The notes beneath the pieces are model-generated. The model was given only the letters and a program-made list of their open reading frames with translations. It did no database searches and was not told the origin of the DNA. Positions 26,523 through 35,045 of a DNA stretch of 64,000 nt are shown piece after piece. How positions within the stretch are numbered: position 1 is the stretch's first letter; each line of letters begins with the position of its first letter. A program made the translations under genes and the position numbers. Source of the DNA: Sporomusa silvacetica DSM 10669 (GTDB lineage Bacteria > Bacillota > Negativicutes > Sporomusales > Sporomusaceae); the NCBI RefSeq assembly GCF_002257705.1, contig NZ_LSLK01000070.1, positions 248,001 through 312,000 of the forward strand, written 5' to 3'.

Positions 26523-27383
26523 TCACATTTGACCAGAAGCGATACTGAGTGCCCGGCGAATCAAGGCTTTACCGGCTCTCTTTTTATATATGGCCGAAGC
26601 TCGTTGACCTAATGTCGCACTAATTTCTTGAAAAGCAGCTTCTACACAGATATCGAGATTGTCAGCAGTAACAGTCCTGCCTAACCAAGCCTGCTCTGCC
26701 CCGCGCACTCGAAAAGGGTTAGGCGCAACAGCCCCCATGGCAATCCGGCAATCGGTAACATACTCATTGCTTGCTACTATAGCGGCTACACTGATCCGGG
26801 AAATAGCCAGTGCGTTGCGGCGAGCTAGCTTAACAAAAATACTGCCTGCACCATCAGGAAGAGCTTTAAATGAGATTTCTTTAATAACTTCATCACAGCC
26901 CAGTTTGGTCTTGCCCATTCCCAAGAACAGATCTTCGAGCGGCATTTCCCGCTCGCTGCCTTTAGATACAATTTTTACGTAAGCATCAAGAGCAATGAGA
27001 GCTGGTACCGTATCGGCAGCAGGAGAAGCATTGCAGATATTGCCGCCAAGCGTTCCGGCATTGCGGATTTGTGGCGAACCGACGGAAGCCGCGGCTTGAG
27101 CCAACAGTAAGGCATTTGCGTTAATAAGCGACGACCGCTCAACCTCTGTGTGGGTGGTCATTGCTCCAATTACTATGGTATCACCGCTCATTGAAATGCC
27201 TTTTAATTCTGGAATTTTATGCAGCGCCACAATGTAGTCATAGTCCAGATTGCCCTCTTGTAGAGCAATCACTAAGTCTGTGCCACCTGCTAAAACTTTA
27301 GCTTTCTCTTTCTTTTCGGCAAGAATAGCAAGCAGCTCTTCCAACCGTTGGGGCGCGTAATACGAACACGACATGGGCATCAT
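26523..27383 (-). CDS. ndhF: Nicotinate dehydrogenase, FAD subunit
   Basis: The FAD-binding subunit of the molybdenum enzyme that hydroxylates nicotinate to 6-hydroxynicotinate. The 286-residue protein is of the xanthine dehydrogenase medium-subunit family, with KVLAGGTDLVIALQEG near residue 30 and the second FAD motif SVGSPQIRNAGTLGGNICNASPAADT near 100. The C-terminal domain follows from about 180. It is the last gene of the operon, separated from the other three subunits by six pathway genes, as if added or relocated. The start may be the ATG at 27383 or the one at 27374, which has better spacing to GGGGAG. Confidence 0.88.
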   Translation of the reverse strand: MMPMSCSYYAPQRLEELLAILAEKKEKAKVLAGGTDLVIALQEGNLDYDYIVALHKIPELKGISMSGDTIVIGAMTTHTEVERSSLINANALLLAQAAASVGSPQIRNAGTLGGNICNASPAADTVPALIALDAYVKIVSKGSEREMPLEDLFLGMGKTKLGCDEVIKEISFKALPDGAGSIFVKLARRNALAISRISVAAIVASNEYVTDCRIAMGAVAPNPFRVRGAEQAWLGRTVTADNLDICVEAAFQEISATLGQRASAIYKKRAGKALIRRALSIASGQM

Positions 27384-27457
27384 CTCCCCAATCTTTTTCC
27401 AGTTACAGTAGTCAAAAAAAATCTTGTTTACGAACCTGCTGGTTGTTTCACTCTTGC

Positions 27458-28882
27458 TTACTCGACAACCTCAATATGAAGCTTACGGGCGGCAGCTTTC
27501 GCTTCAGTTACTGACGGCAGCGCAGTTTTGATAACAAGGCGGCCACCCCCTCTGTTTAGGGCCTCAATCATTGCATTTTTCCGGGTTGCATAAATTGTGA
27601 CCCGCTGCAATTGCGGTTCATCAACCTCAACAATCTCTACATGCAGTTTGGAGTCTATAACTTCACTCATAATCTTCCGATACAACTCGGCATTGTCAGT
27701 GCTTGCCCCGTGCGTTGCTGCCATAAGTATCCCCGGTATATTGATTCCCCGGCGGGCAAATAGTTCTGGATATAACTCCACTTTCACACCGGTAATTTCG
27801 CCCTCAGCTAAGGCATGGGCTATCCGGGCTGTATTGGTTGGCGAACCTACCGCCTGGCTACTGCCGCCAACGACGGCATCACCGAAAGGCTTAATGATTG
27901 AATTGGCTCTGGCAGCTAAAGCACGCGCTCCGGTTTGAGCCTCCTCTATCGTGCTTTTAATCCGTTCGGCATCCTGCTCCTTGGTTTCCTGACTAACAAA
28001 GTATTCGACAGCTTCATTAGTTTTGAAAAATGGCTCCATATACTTAATAACCGTAGGCACAATATGTTTTGCAGACAAGGGATGCACCGCGGCAGCCATG
28101 GCTATCATAACATCGGGAGGAACGGTTACCGGAATATTGGTCTTAACGACCAGATTAGCTGTTAAATGCCCAATTAGTACTCCCCCGCCAAGATGTGCGG
28201 CACACAACCCGGCAACCATAACCCGGGGAGTGCAAGGGGTGGCAATGGTCGGCGATAAAGCTAACGAAATGGCCTGCCCCACCTGGTCAGGTGTTGCTTC
28301 AAGCATTTCAGCGACTACAGCTGCCGTAGCTGCGGCGCCAGCGCCAAAACCTTCCATATTACAACCAGTGGTTGATTTTCCAGACCGGAAAATAACACCG
28401 ATTTTTAATAATAAGGCTACTAACCTAGCCACTTCCTGCTGATCTTCCAACGTATCCAATAACGCTTTGACCAAGCCGGTGTAGGTGCAGGAATCGCCAG
28501 TTCCTGCACAGGGCATAAGCCCTACAACATGATTTCCTACCTGCGCGGCAAGGGTATACTTTAGAATTTTGTTAACAAACTTGTCACCAATTATGGTAAC
28601 TTCTTCATCGGCCAGATCTTGTCCGATTGTACCCATTAAAAAACTTTTGCCGGAAGTCAATCCCATCTCCATAGCATACAGGTTGTGGCAAAATGTTGCC
28701 ATAACCGAGGAAGTTACTTCTTCCCTGGTCATTTTATTGGCAGCCATTGCTTCCCCAATGACAATATCGCTTACTCTAACATTAAGTTCTTTGGCCAACT
28801 CAATGCAATCACCGATTGTCAGGCACCCGGGAATATATCCCTTTTTGAGCATTAAATCAAGAAATTCATTCAAAATACCCAC
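27458..28882 (-). CDS. hmd: 2-(Hydroxymethyl)glutarate dehydratase, fused subunits
   Basis: Proposed to dehydrate 2-(hydroxymethyl)glutarate to 2-methyleneglutarate with a [4Fe-4S] cluster. The 474 residues look like iron-sulfur L-serine dehydratase, with the alpha-like part first (about 1-300) and the beta-like part after it (about 330-474). Candidate cluster ligands are Cys174 (GCNMEGFG), Cys217 (PCTPR) and Cys227, the last two ten residues apart as in serine dehydratases. In E. barkeri I recall two genes, hmdA and hmdB; here they form one chain. The GTG at 28882 sits too close to its GGGGAGGG site, so the TTG at 28873 may be the real start. It lies 38 bp after hgd, whose product it would use. 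Confidence 0.85.
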   Translation of the reverse strand: MGILNEFLDLMLKKGYIPGCLTIGDCIELAKELNVRVSDIVIGEAMAANKMTREEVTSSVMATFCHNLYAMEMGLTSGKSFLMGTIGQDLADEEVTIIGDKFVNKILKYTLAAQVGNHVVGLMPCAGTGDSCTYTGLVKALLDTLEDQQEVARLVALLLKIGVIFRSGKSTTGCNMEGFGAGAAATAAVVAEMLEATPDQVGQAISLALSPTIATPCTPRVMVAGLCAAHLGGGVLIGHLTANLVVKTNIPVTVPPDVMIAMAAAVHPLSAKHIVPTVIKYMEPFFKTNEAVEYFVSQETKEQDAERIKSTIEEAQTGARALAARANSIIKPFGDAVVGGSSQAVGSPTNTARIAHALAEGEITGVKVELYPELFARRGINIPGILMAATHGASTDNAELYRKIMSEVIDSKLHVEIVEVDEPQLQRVTIYATRKNAMIEALNRGGGRLVIKTALPSVTEAKAAARKLHIEVVE

Positions 28883-28919
28883 CCCTCCCCACTACAACCA
28901 CTAGTCTGTAAATAACAAT

Positions 28920-29816
28920 TTATTTTTTAGTTCTAACACTAACACCGACCCGTTCTTCCAATAAGGTAATAACAGCAGAAATATCCTTGCGCCCTAACCC
29001 CTTGACTTGGGCCTCTTCATAGATAGCCTGCGCCATATTCCCCACTTTCAGTGGAATGCCAAGTTCTTCAGCAGTCTGAATAGCCATAGCCAAATCTTTA
29101 TGTTGCAAATCAATAGCAAATCCTGGTTCAAAGCTTCCTGGTAAGATAAAGCCGGGAACTTTGGCTTCCAGTGCATAACTGCGGCCTGAACTGACACTGA
29201 TGACTTCCAGCATAGTATTAGGATCTAGGCCGGCTTTCGCACCTAATGTAAGAGCTTCAGTCACAGCAACCATGTTAATGCCTAAGAGCAGGTTATTAAC
29301 AAGTTTCATGGTGTCTCCAGCTCCTACCGGCCCTACATGATAGATTTTTTTACCGATAACATTCAGTAATTCCCGGCAATCCTCCAGAACTGCCGCTTCA
29401 CCACCCACCATTATCGTCAAAGTTCCGGCACTTGCTCCAGCCACACCGCCGCTAACCGGAGCATCCAGGTAATGTACTCCTTTAGCGGCAGCGAGTTTAG
29501 CCATCTTTTGGGTATGGCCAGGCGTAACACTGCTAAGATCAATAATGATTTGTCCTTGATGACTGCCTGCTAACAGACCAGCCTCTTGCAGCAGGACATT
29601 TTCAACAATCGCCGCATTGGGTAATGACATCAGTATAATGTCCTTGCCACTAGCAGCTTCCCTGGGATTTGCTGCCCCTTGAGCTCCCTGGCTGATCAGT
29701 TCCTGCACAACCTCCTGGCAAATATCAAATACGGTTACTGAATACCCGGCTTGCAGGAGGTTTTTGGCTATAGGTTTGCCCATGGCTCCCAAACCGGCAA
29801 ATGCAACACTTTTCAT
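28920..29816 (-). CDS. hgd: 2-(Hydroxymethyl)glutarate dehydrogenase
   Basis: An NAD(P)-dependent beta-hydroxyacid dehydrogenase proposed to reduce 2-formylglutarate to (S)-2-(hydroxymethyl)glutarate. The 298-residue chain has the Rossmann start FAGLGAMGKPIAKNLLQAG, the substrate motif YLDAPVSGGVAGASAGTL near residue 115 and the catalytic lysine in GDTMKLVNNLLLG near 171. Related enzymes reduce tartronate semialdehyde or oxidise 3-hydroxyisobutyrate. The operon context decides the role. An AGGAGG site precedes the ATG. Confidence 0.9.
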   Translation of the reverse strand: MKSVAFAGLGAMGKPIAKNLLQAGYSVTVFDICQEVVQELISQGAQGAANPREAASGKDIILMSLPNAAIVENVLLQEAGLLAGSHQGQIIIDLSSVTPGHTQKMAKLAAAKGVHYLDAPVSGGVAGASAGTLTIMVGGEAAVLEDCRELLNVIGKKIYHVGPVGAGDTMKLVNNLLLGINMVAVTEALTLGAKAGLDPNTMLEVISVSSGRSYALEAKVPGFILPGSFEPGFAIDLQHKDLAMAIQTAEELGIPLKVGNMAQAIYEEAQVKGLGRKDISAVITLLEERVGVSVRTKK

Positions 29817-29870
29817 GAATTTTCTAACCTCCTAAACATTATTCTTGCTAATCAATAATCCGCTAAAACT

Positions 29871-30464
29871 TTAGCGCAAGCCGTCTTCGCCTTTTATCTG
29901 GTCAACGGTTAATCCCCCGACCCGGGGCAGCGGTCTACCACCATTGGTCATAACAACACATAGCATTATTTCATTAGCTCGTGGTGCATCAGGAATACGG
30001 ACTTCCATAGCATCAAAATGTGACCGCACAAACGCGGCATCTTTGTGTCCCAACGGCACATCAATCGCAGTTCCGGATGATCCCATTTTTTTTGCTGAAG
30101 GTATCAGCGCTTTACCACCGCCAATATTTTCCCGCATCGGCGTACCAAGTTTGGGATGAAGCAAGGCCGCTGCATGTTCCAGTTCACCATTTTCGCCGAC
30201 AATGGCCGCCTTACCATAGCTTTCCACTTGCTTCCCGTCCATCCCTAAGGCTGCTACCGCCTGTTTGGCAAGCATATCTCCCAGTTTGACACTAGCATCC
30301 GTAAGCGGCGTGAGATCTTCCACATACCTGCCAGCAAAAGGATTAGTAAAAACAGCTACAGCTGCTGCCTTTTTAATAGGTGTAGCTAATTCCCGACTGG
30401 CTTCTCGCCCGGTTTCTTCAATAATTGTTACGATTTTGCGAATTTCCAAGCCTTCCATTTTCAT
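29871..30464 (-). CDS. DUF1185 (amino acid synthesis family) protein
   Basis: A 197-residue soluble protein of the DUF1185 family. Its reaction is not known to me. Visible conserved stretches are VFTNPFAGRYVEDLTPL (about 35-52), KLGTPMRENIGGGKALIPSAKKMGS (about 105-130) and IMLCVVMTNGGRPLPRVGG near the end. There is no signal peptide or membrane segment. It lies between UPF0280 and hgd in the nicotinate operon, with a GGAGG site before its ATG. A part in handling the unstable 2-formylglutarate or in maturing Hnr is possible, but this is a guess from position. Confidence 0.8.
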   Translation of the reverse strand: MKMEGLEIRKIVTIIEETGREASRELATPIKKAAAVAVFTNPFAGRYVEDLTPLTDASVKLGDMLAKQAVAALGMDGKQVESYGKAAIVGENGELEHAAALLHPKLGTPMRENIGGGKALIPSAKKMGSSGTAIDVPLGHKDAAFVRSHFDAMEVRIPDAPRANEIMLCVVMTNGGRPLPRVGGLTVDQIKGEDGLR

Positions 30465-30483
30465 ACGATTCCCTCCCTCTAAA

Positions 30484-31329
30484 TTACAGCTGACTGATAA
30501 AGTTTGCAGGCAGCATTATGCCGCGATTGTAAACAAAGAGAGCTGCTCCGCTAATATGACCACTGTGATAAAACGTTAGCCCAGATTGATACCCATTTAA
30601 CAACGCTTTCTCTACAACCTCATGCGGCAAATCGTCAACCCCGCACACCACCTGATGCTCCCCAATATCAGAGTCAGGATCAATATTTTTGGCAAATTCC
30701 AATTTGATATTAGGATGGGGAATATAGACAGCGTTAGCAACCGCTGTTGCACACGCGTCAGCCATTGCCGCCTTTGGAGCGGCAACAGTAACCGCGGTCG
30801 CAATTCCTTTGGTGAAGCTCCGTCCACCTAAACCACTTGTCGCAATTCCACCCACTCCGTCATTTGCTGTAATACGTAACACATGTGTATAGCTGCTACC
30901 AATTACAGGCGCTACCCCTACTGTCACCGTTTCCTGGCCGCTAAGTCTTACCGCAATATCGCCCCCATTATTGACAATTACTTTAGTGGCTCCAGCTGCA
31001 GCCACCACATAGTCGGCCACCATATCAGCAATAGTTCCAGCAACAGCAGCTAACGGCGTAAGGGTAACATCACCTGACTGCCTGACTGCAGTAATCATTT
31101 TTTGTAAGACCTCAGGATAATCGCTATACTCGCTGCTTGTTACAAGTTCTGACTGTGGCTTTCTGGCAATATGTTTAACCCTGGCCAGGCCGTCTAAGAG
31201 CGTAGCGGCATACTTTGCGCCGTCAGCCGCTGCTGGTTGGAGTGGCTGTCCGTCTCTACTGGCCTGTATCGTCATTTGCATTGGTCCATAATCCAGCGTA
31301 ATTGTTCCTGATTCTTTATAAACGCTCAT
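30484..31329 (-). CDS. UPF0280 family protein (ApbE-like fold)
   Basis: A 281-residue protein of the UPF0280 family, related in fold to the flavin transferase ApbE. Visible features are the glycine-rich VAGTIADMVADYVVAAAGATKVIVNNGGDIAVRL (positions about 118-152; too long to be a single motif, key residues the NNGGD) and GIATSGLGGRSFTKGIATAVTV (about 190-210), which resemble ApbE flavin/metal loops. I start it at the ATG at 31329, which overlaps the last 14 bases of hnr; the longer frame runs well into hnr. The tight coupling to hnr suggests help in flavin attachment to 6-hydroxynicotinate reductase. That is inference. Confidence 0.82.
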   Translation of the reverse strand: MSVYKESGTITLDYGPMQMTIQASRDGQPLQPAAADGAKYAATLLDGLARVKHIARKPQSELVTSSEYSDYPEVLQKMITAVRQSGDVTLTPLAAVAGTIADMVADYVVAAAGATKVIVNNGGDIAVRLSGQETVTVGVAPVIGSSYTHVLRITANDGVGGIATSGLGGRSFTKGIATAVTVAAPKAAMADACATAVANAVYIPHPNIKLEFAKNIDPDSDIGEHQVVCGVDDLPHEVVEKALLNGYQSGLTFYHSGHISGAALFVYNRGIMLPANFISQL

Positions 31330-32839
31330 TTTTTCGTTCCGCAACAACCTTAACCAGATCGGACAGCGGCTGAATGCTGGCAACATGACCACCGATTTCC
31401 TCATAGGTCTTGCGGGTCAGAGTATATTCTACCGGAGCTACCGTAGCCGGTGTCGGCACCCAGGTAAACGCTTTAGGTACTACTTTTTCTACGTCTACCA
31501 TAAAGTTGATGCCACCACCTGGCAGGATAAATACAGGCGCACCGCCAATGGTCATTTTGGCTTGACCGGCATGTATGGCCTGGGACAATTTTACCGGATA
31601 AGTGGTCACCCCTGCACGGGCACTGCCGCCAGTGCCGCCAACATATACCGCCGAGACAACAGCATCTTCACAGTTCGCGGCAATTAAATCAACAACCTTT
31701 TGCACCTGTGGTGTTATGACAATTTCTATTACTGAACCGTCAGGTTGTACCTCTACTAGACCGGCCTTCTGGCCTGTAGTCTCAGTAACAAGAATCTTCA
31801 TGCCTGGCCGGGCAATGTTCATGTCGACCGATTTTACCGCTTTCACTGGTTCCTCAATATGGGTCCCGCCCCAGCCATGCCCATGTTCACCAAAGTACCG
31901 GCCCCGGGTGCTTTTACGTCCATTGGGTAAAACACCACTGTACTGCATCCCCACTTCTTCTCCTGCCCGGTGTTCAGACAATAGCCCGATAACATGGTGG
32001 TCAAGAACAATTGCCTCATCGACAGCCCCTGCCATGGCTTTGGCAAACATGCCAACTGTCGCACTGCCACAGCCTATCCGCATTTTTTTCTCAGCTATTC
32101 CATCAATTACCGGGGGATAGCCAACCTGCAGCTCCAATTTACTGCCTTTTTCCACTTGCAGTTTGACACGCTCGCCGTTGGCTAATTCGACAATGGTACG
32201 GGCAGCGGCAAAACCAAATCTGCCGCTTAAGGTATTGGCTCCGCCAATAGACAGCATTTTAGCACCATACTCTTCTGTATCCACCATACCGACAACCATG
32301 CCATCCCTGAGTACCTTAGCCCCTTCTTCGCCGATATGGGTATTGGCATCAATTTTAACCTTGATACCGCTATAACTAAGTGGAGCTTCGGTTACTACCG
32401 TTACCACCTCGACGCCATCTACAGCAGCAGCGACAATGTGCGGCGCTGGTTTGCAACAGGGGTACTCTGTGCCGGAACCGACTGCCGTAATCAACGGTTT
32501 GTCAGGTATTTGGGAATTTGCCAAGCCGGCATGTGGGTTTTCCAGCACCAACGGCCGGTTACGAACAAGTTTTCCCTTACTATTGGAATACCGGCGGCAA
32601 GCTCCTTCAAAGCCTAGTTGAATTTCGCACTGGATAGGGCAAGAATAGCACGTTACACCGCCCCGGATTTGCGCATCTTTAGCTATGGCTTGGCAAGGAC
32701 ACACCCGCACACACATGCCGCAGCTGGAACAATGCGTTTTCACCACAGCAATTTTATTGACAATTTCAATGGCGCCAAGGGGACAATGTTTGGCACACAA
32801 CTTACATCCCTTACACAATTCATCATGAATAACAATCAT
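31316..32839 (-). CDS. hnr: 6-Hydroxynicotinate reductase
   Basis: Reduces the 6-hydroxynicotinate ring to 1,4,5,6-tetrahydro-6-oxonicotinate with low-potential electrons, a reaction reminiscent of a Birch reduction. The 507-residue product starts with two [4Fe-4S] ferredoxin motifs, CKGCKLCAKHCP (residues about 9-20) and CSSCGMCVRVCP (about 37-48). A third cysteine group follows, CYSCPIQC with a further Cys near 82. The remainder is the Hnr-specific domain, with SGRFGFAAARTIVELANGE near 210 and HGHGWGGTHI near 325. The ATG has an AGGGAGGT-like site. It lies between ena and the UPF0280 gene, with which it overlaps. Confidence 0.9.
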   Translation of the reverse strand: MIVIHDELCKGCKLCAKHCPLGAIEIVNKIAVVKTHCSSCGMCVRVCPCQAIAKDAQIRGGVTCYSCPIQCEIQLGFEGACRRYSNSKGKLVRNRPLVLENPHAGLANSQIPDKPLITAVGSGTEYPCCKPAPHIVAAAVDGVEVVTVVTEAPLSYSGIKVKIDANTHIGEEGAKVLRDGMVVGMVDTEEYGAKMLSIGGANTLSGRFGFAAARTIVELANGERVKLQVEKGSKLELQVGYPPVIDGIAEKKMRIGCGSATVGMFAKAMAGAVDEAIVLDHHVIGLLSEHRAGEEVGMQYSGVLPNGRKSTRGRYFGEHGHGWGGTHIEEPVKAVKSVDMNIARPGMKILVTETTGQKAGLVEVQPDGSVIEIVITPQVQKVVDLIAANCEDAVVSAVYVGGTGGSARAGVTTYPVKLSQAIHAGQAKMTIGGAPVFILPGGGINFMVDVEKVVPKAFTWVPTPATVAPVEYTLTRKTYEEIGGHVASIQPLSDLVKVVAERKNERL

Positions 32840-32868
32840 CGCAAAGACCTCCCTGTGCTGTTATGGCC

Positions 32869-34032
32869 TCAGATAATTACTTTACCTGCAGGAGGCGGTG
32901 TATTTCTACTCTTAGTAACTAAAACTTTACCATCAACGATTACCAGGGCTACCCCGGGCAAATCTCCGGCCTCCATGGCAGTAAGGGCATCCTGACCTAC
33001 TGAACCCATCGGTTTATCAATGATTACCAGATCAGCTTCTTTACCTGGCGCAATACTACCAGTATTTAATGAGTAAACCTGCGCCGTATTGCCTGTGGCC
33101 ATGGCAACAGCCTGAGCAGCCGGGACCCCTGACAAGCTTGCCAACTGGGTAATCGTCCGTAGAATTCCTAACGGTATGACGCCAGTACCAGACGGAGCAT
33201 CATTACCAATAATAACCCGGTGTAATTGATTACGCTTTGTTAAACGGCGAACTACCAGATCGGCTGCTTTCGGATTGCCGCATTGCACAATTTCGAGCGC
33301 GAAATCTGTTTGTTCAATCAGCTTGTCAATCTCTAACGGAGAAATAGCGGTTGGTCCACCATTAATATGGGAAACTACATGCGGCGCAACCTGTATCACA
33401 TCATCAGCCGTAACAGTGGAACTACCGGGAATGGACGTGCCGCCTGTATGCATCATGACTCTCATTCCCAGCTTTTTGGCCCACTTGACCATTGGTACCG
33501 CATCTGTCGGTTTTTTAACAGAACCAAGGCCAACTTCCCCCACAAGCCATACACCCGCTGCGGCCATTTCAGCAAAATCAGCTTCGGTAAGCCCCTGTTC
33601 CAATATTACTGCGCCCCCATGCACCTTTACACCGCCAGGGCGTTGTTTGGCAAAGGACTTAGCCGCCAGCACTGCCAGTGCTTTTACCCCTGCAGGGTCA
33701 GTCGGTCGTCCAGGGGTGTGACATTCACCTGCTGAAATCATGGTAGTCACTCCGCCATGTAATGAACTATCGATAAAATCACTCATCTTTTGCCGGGGAG
33801 TATAGTCACCAATGACTGGGTGCACATGAGAATCGATTAAACCAGGCATTACTGTCAGACCGCCGGCGTCGATAATCTTGCACCCAGGATACTTGGCAAG
33901 CAAATCATTAGTGCCAATTTCGTGGATTTTTCCGGCCTCAACGTCAATAACGATGGTATCACTATCCAGTATTGGCTGGTTAATATCCCCAGATAGCAGT
34001 GTGCCAATATTGGTTATTACGGTAATAGTCAT
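32869..34032 (-). CDS. ena: Enamidase (amidohydrolase family)
   Basis: A bifunctional amidohydrolase that opens 1,4,5,6-tetrahydro-6-oxonicotinate and removes ammonia to give 2-formylglutarate. The 387-residue chain has the amidohydrolase metal motif GLIDSHVHPVIGDYTP near residue 65 and a later HTGG (near 195), HINGG (near 220) and GNDAPSGTG near 275, which supply metal and catalytic residues. Length and context match the E. barkeri enzyme. An AAAGGAG site precedes the ATG. It sits between ndhM and hnr, in pathway order. Confidence 0.9.
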   Translation of the reverse strand: MTITVITNIGTLLSGDINQPILDSDTIVIDVEAGKIHEIGTNDLLAKYPGCKIIDAGGLTVMPGLIDSHVHPVIGDYTPRQKMSDFIDSSLHGGVTTMISAGECHTPGRPTDPAGVKALAVLAAKSFAKQRPGGVKVHGGAVILEQGLTEADFAEMAAAGVWLVGEVGLGSVKKPTDAVPMVKWAKKLGMRVMMHTGGTSIPGSSTVTADDVIQVAPHVVSHINGGPTAISPLEIDKLIEQTDFALEIVQCGNPKAADLVVRRLTKRNQLHRVIIGNDAPSGTGVIPLGILRTITQLASLSGVPAAQAVAMATGNTAQVYSLNTGSIAPGKEADLVIIDKPMGSVGQDALTAMEAGDLPGVALVIVDGKVLVTKSRNTPPPAGKVII

Positions 34033-34064
34033 AACCTTATCACTCCTTTATACAATTGCTTATA

Positions 34065-35045
34065 TTATTCAGCCTCATGTAAAGCACTTAACACTTTTTC
34101 CGGTGTTAGCGGCAATGAATAAATCCGTACTCCAATCGCATCATACACGGCATTGGCAATGGCCGCCGCTGTCGGAATGAGCGCAGGCTCACCTACGCCT
34201 TTGGCACCAAAGGGGCCAGTAGGCTCAGCAGCTTCAATAATGATTGATGTTATTTCAGGAACATCCAAAATGGTAGGAATTAAGTAATCGGTAAAATTAG
34301 TGTTTTTTATCACACCATTGACTGTTGTGATTTCTTCCATCAGTCCATAGCCTAGCCCCATTGTCGCTCCACCTTCAATTTGACCCTCGACAAGTGCCGG
34401 GTTAATGGCCCGTCCAACATCATGAGCTGCCCATATTTTAAGCACTTCCACCCGTCCGGTTTCGGTATCGACTTCCACGTCAACAACTTGGGTAGCAAAA
34501 GCATATGTTCCATAAGGAATACCATATCCTGTTTCCGGATCAAGTGTAGTGGTAGCAGGATTAAACCAGCCGCTTCCCAAAGTCAGTTTTCCTTGTTTAC
34601 GACAGCTGCTTATTACCTCTTTGATTGTTAATCCGGTTTGCCGCTCGTTCTCCCAGACAATACCATCCTTAAACGTAATGTTGGCCGGATCTTTCCCCAG
34701 CATGATTCCAGCTTCAGCTAGTGGAACTTTTTTGGCATCAATAGCTGCCAGCACGGCAGCATTACCAGAGATATAAGTCTGGCGGCTGGCTGAGGTTGCA
34801 CCGCCTTCGGGAGTAACAAGTGTGTCAGCAGAGATAACAGTGATATCCGCCGAAGATATGCCCAATTCTTCAGCAACAATCTGCGCCATCACTGTACTAG
34901 AACCCTGCCCGATATCAGCACAGCCAACCTGGACATTGACTGTTGCATCATCCAGCCACTCAACAACAGCACTGGCCGGATTGGGCAAGGCAGTGTTGCC
35001 AATTCCGTACCACATACACCCTATTCCCGTACCACGTTTCTTCAT
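34065..35045 (-). CDS. ndhM: Nicotinate dehydrogenase, medium molybdopterin subunit
   Basis: The C-terminal half of the molybdenum-binding subunit of the xanthine dehydrogenase family, encoded as a separate 326-residue chain. It shows the molybdopterin contacts GCADIGQGSSTVMAQIVAEE near residue 40 and GPFGAKGVGEPALIPTAAAIANAV near 270, including the active-site glutamate of GEPAL. The split into NdhL and NdhM is a hallmark of nicotinate dehydrogenase from E. barkeri and supports the substrate call. Its ATG overlaps the ndhL stop as ATGA. Confidence 0.92.
   Translation of the reverse strand: MKKRGTGIGCMWYGIGNTALPNPASAVVEWLDDATVNVQVGCADIGQGSSTVMAQIVAEELGISSADITVISADTLVTPEGGATSASRQTYISGNAAVLAAIDAKKVPLAEAGIMLGKDPANITFKDGIVWENERQTGLTIKEVISSCRKQGKLTLGSGWFNPATTTLDPETGYGIPYGTYAFATQVVDVEVDTETGRVEVLKIWAAHDVGRAINPALVEGQIEGGATMGLGYGLMEEITTVNGVIKNTNFTDYLIPTILDVPEITSIIIEAAEPTGPFGAKGVGEPALIPTAAAIANAVYDAIGVRIYSLPLTPEKVLSALHEAE

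Noticed and set aside
31602..32120. 172-codon plus-strand frame inside hnr
   Set aside because: Antisense shadow of a coding region with strong codon bias; no start signal.
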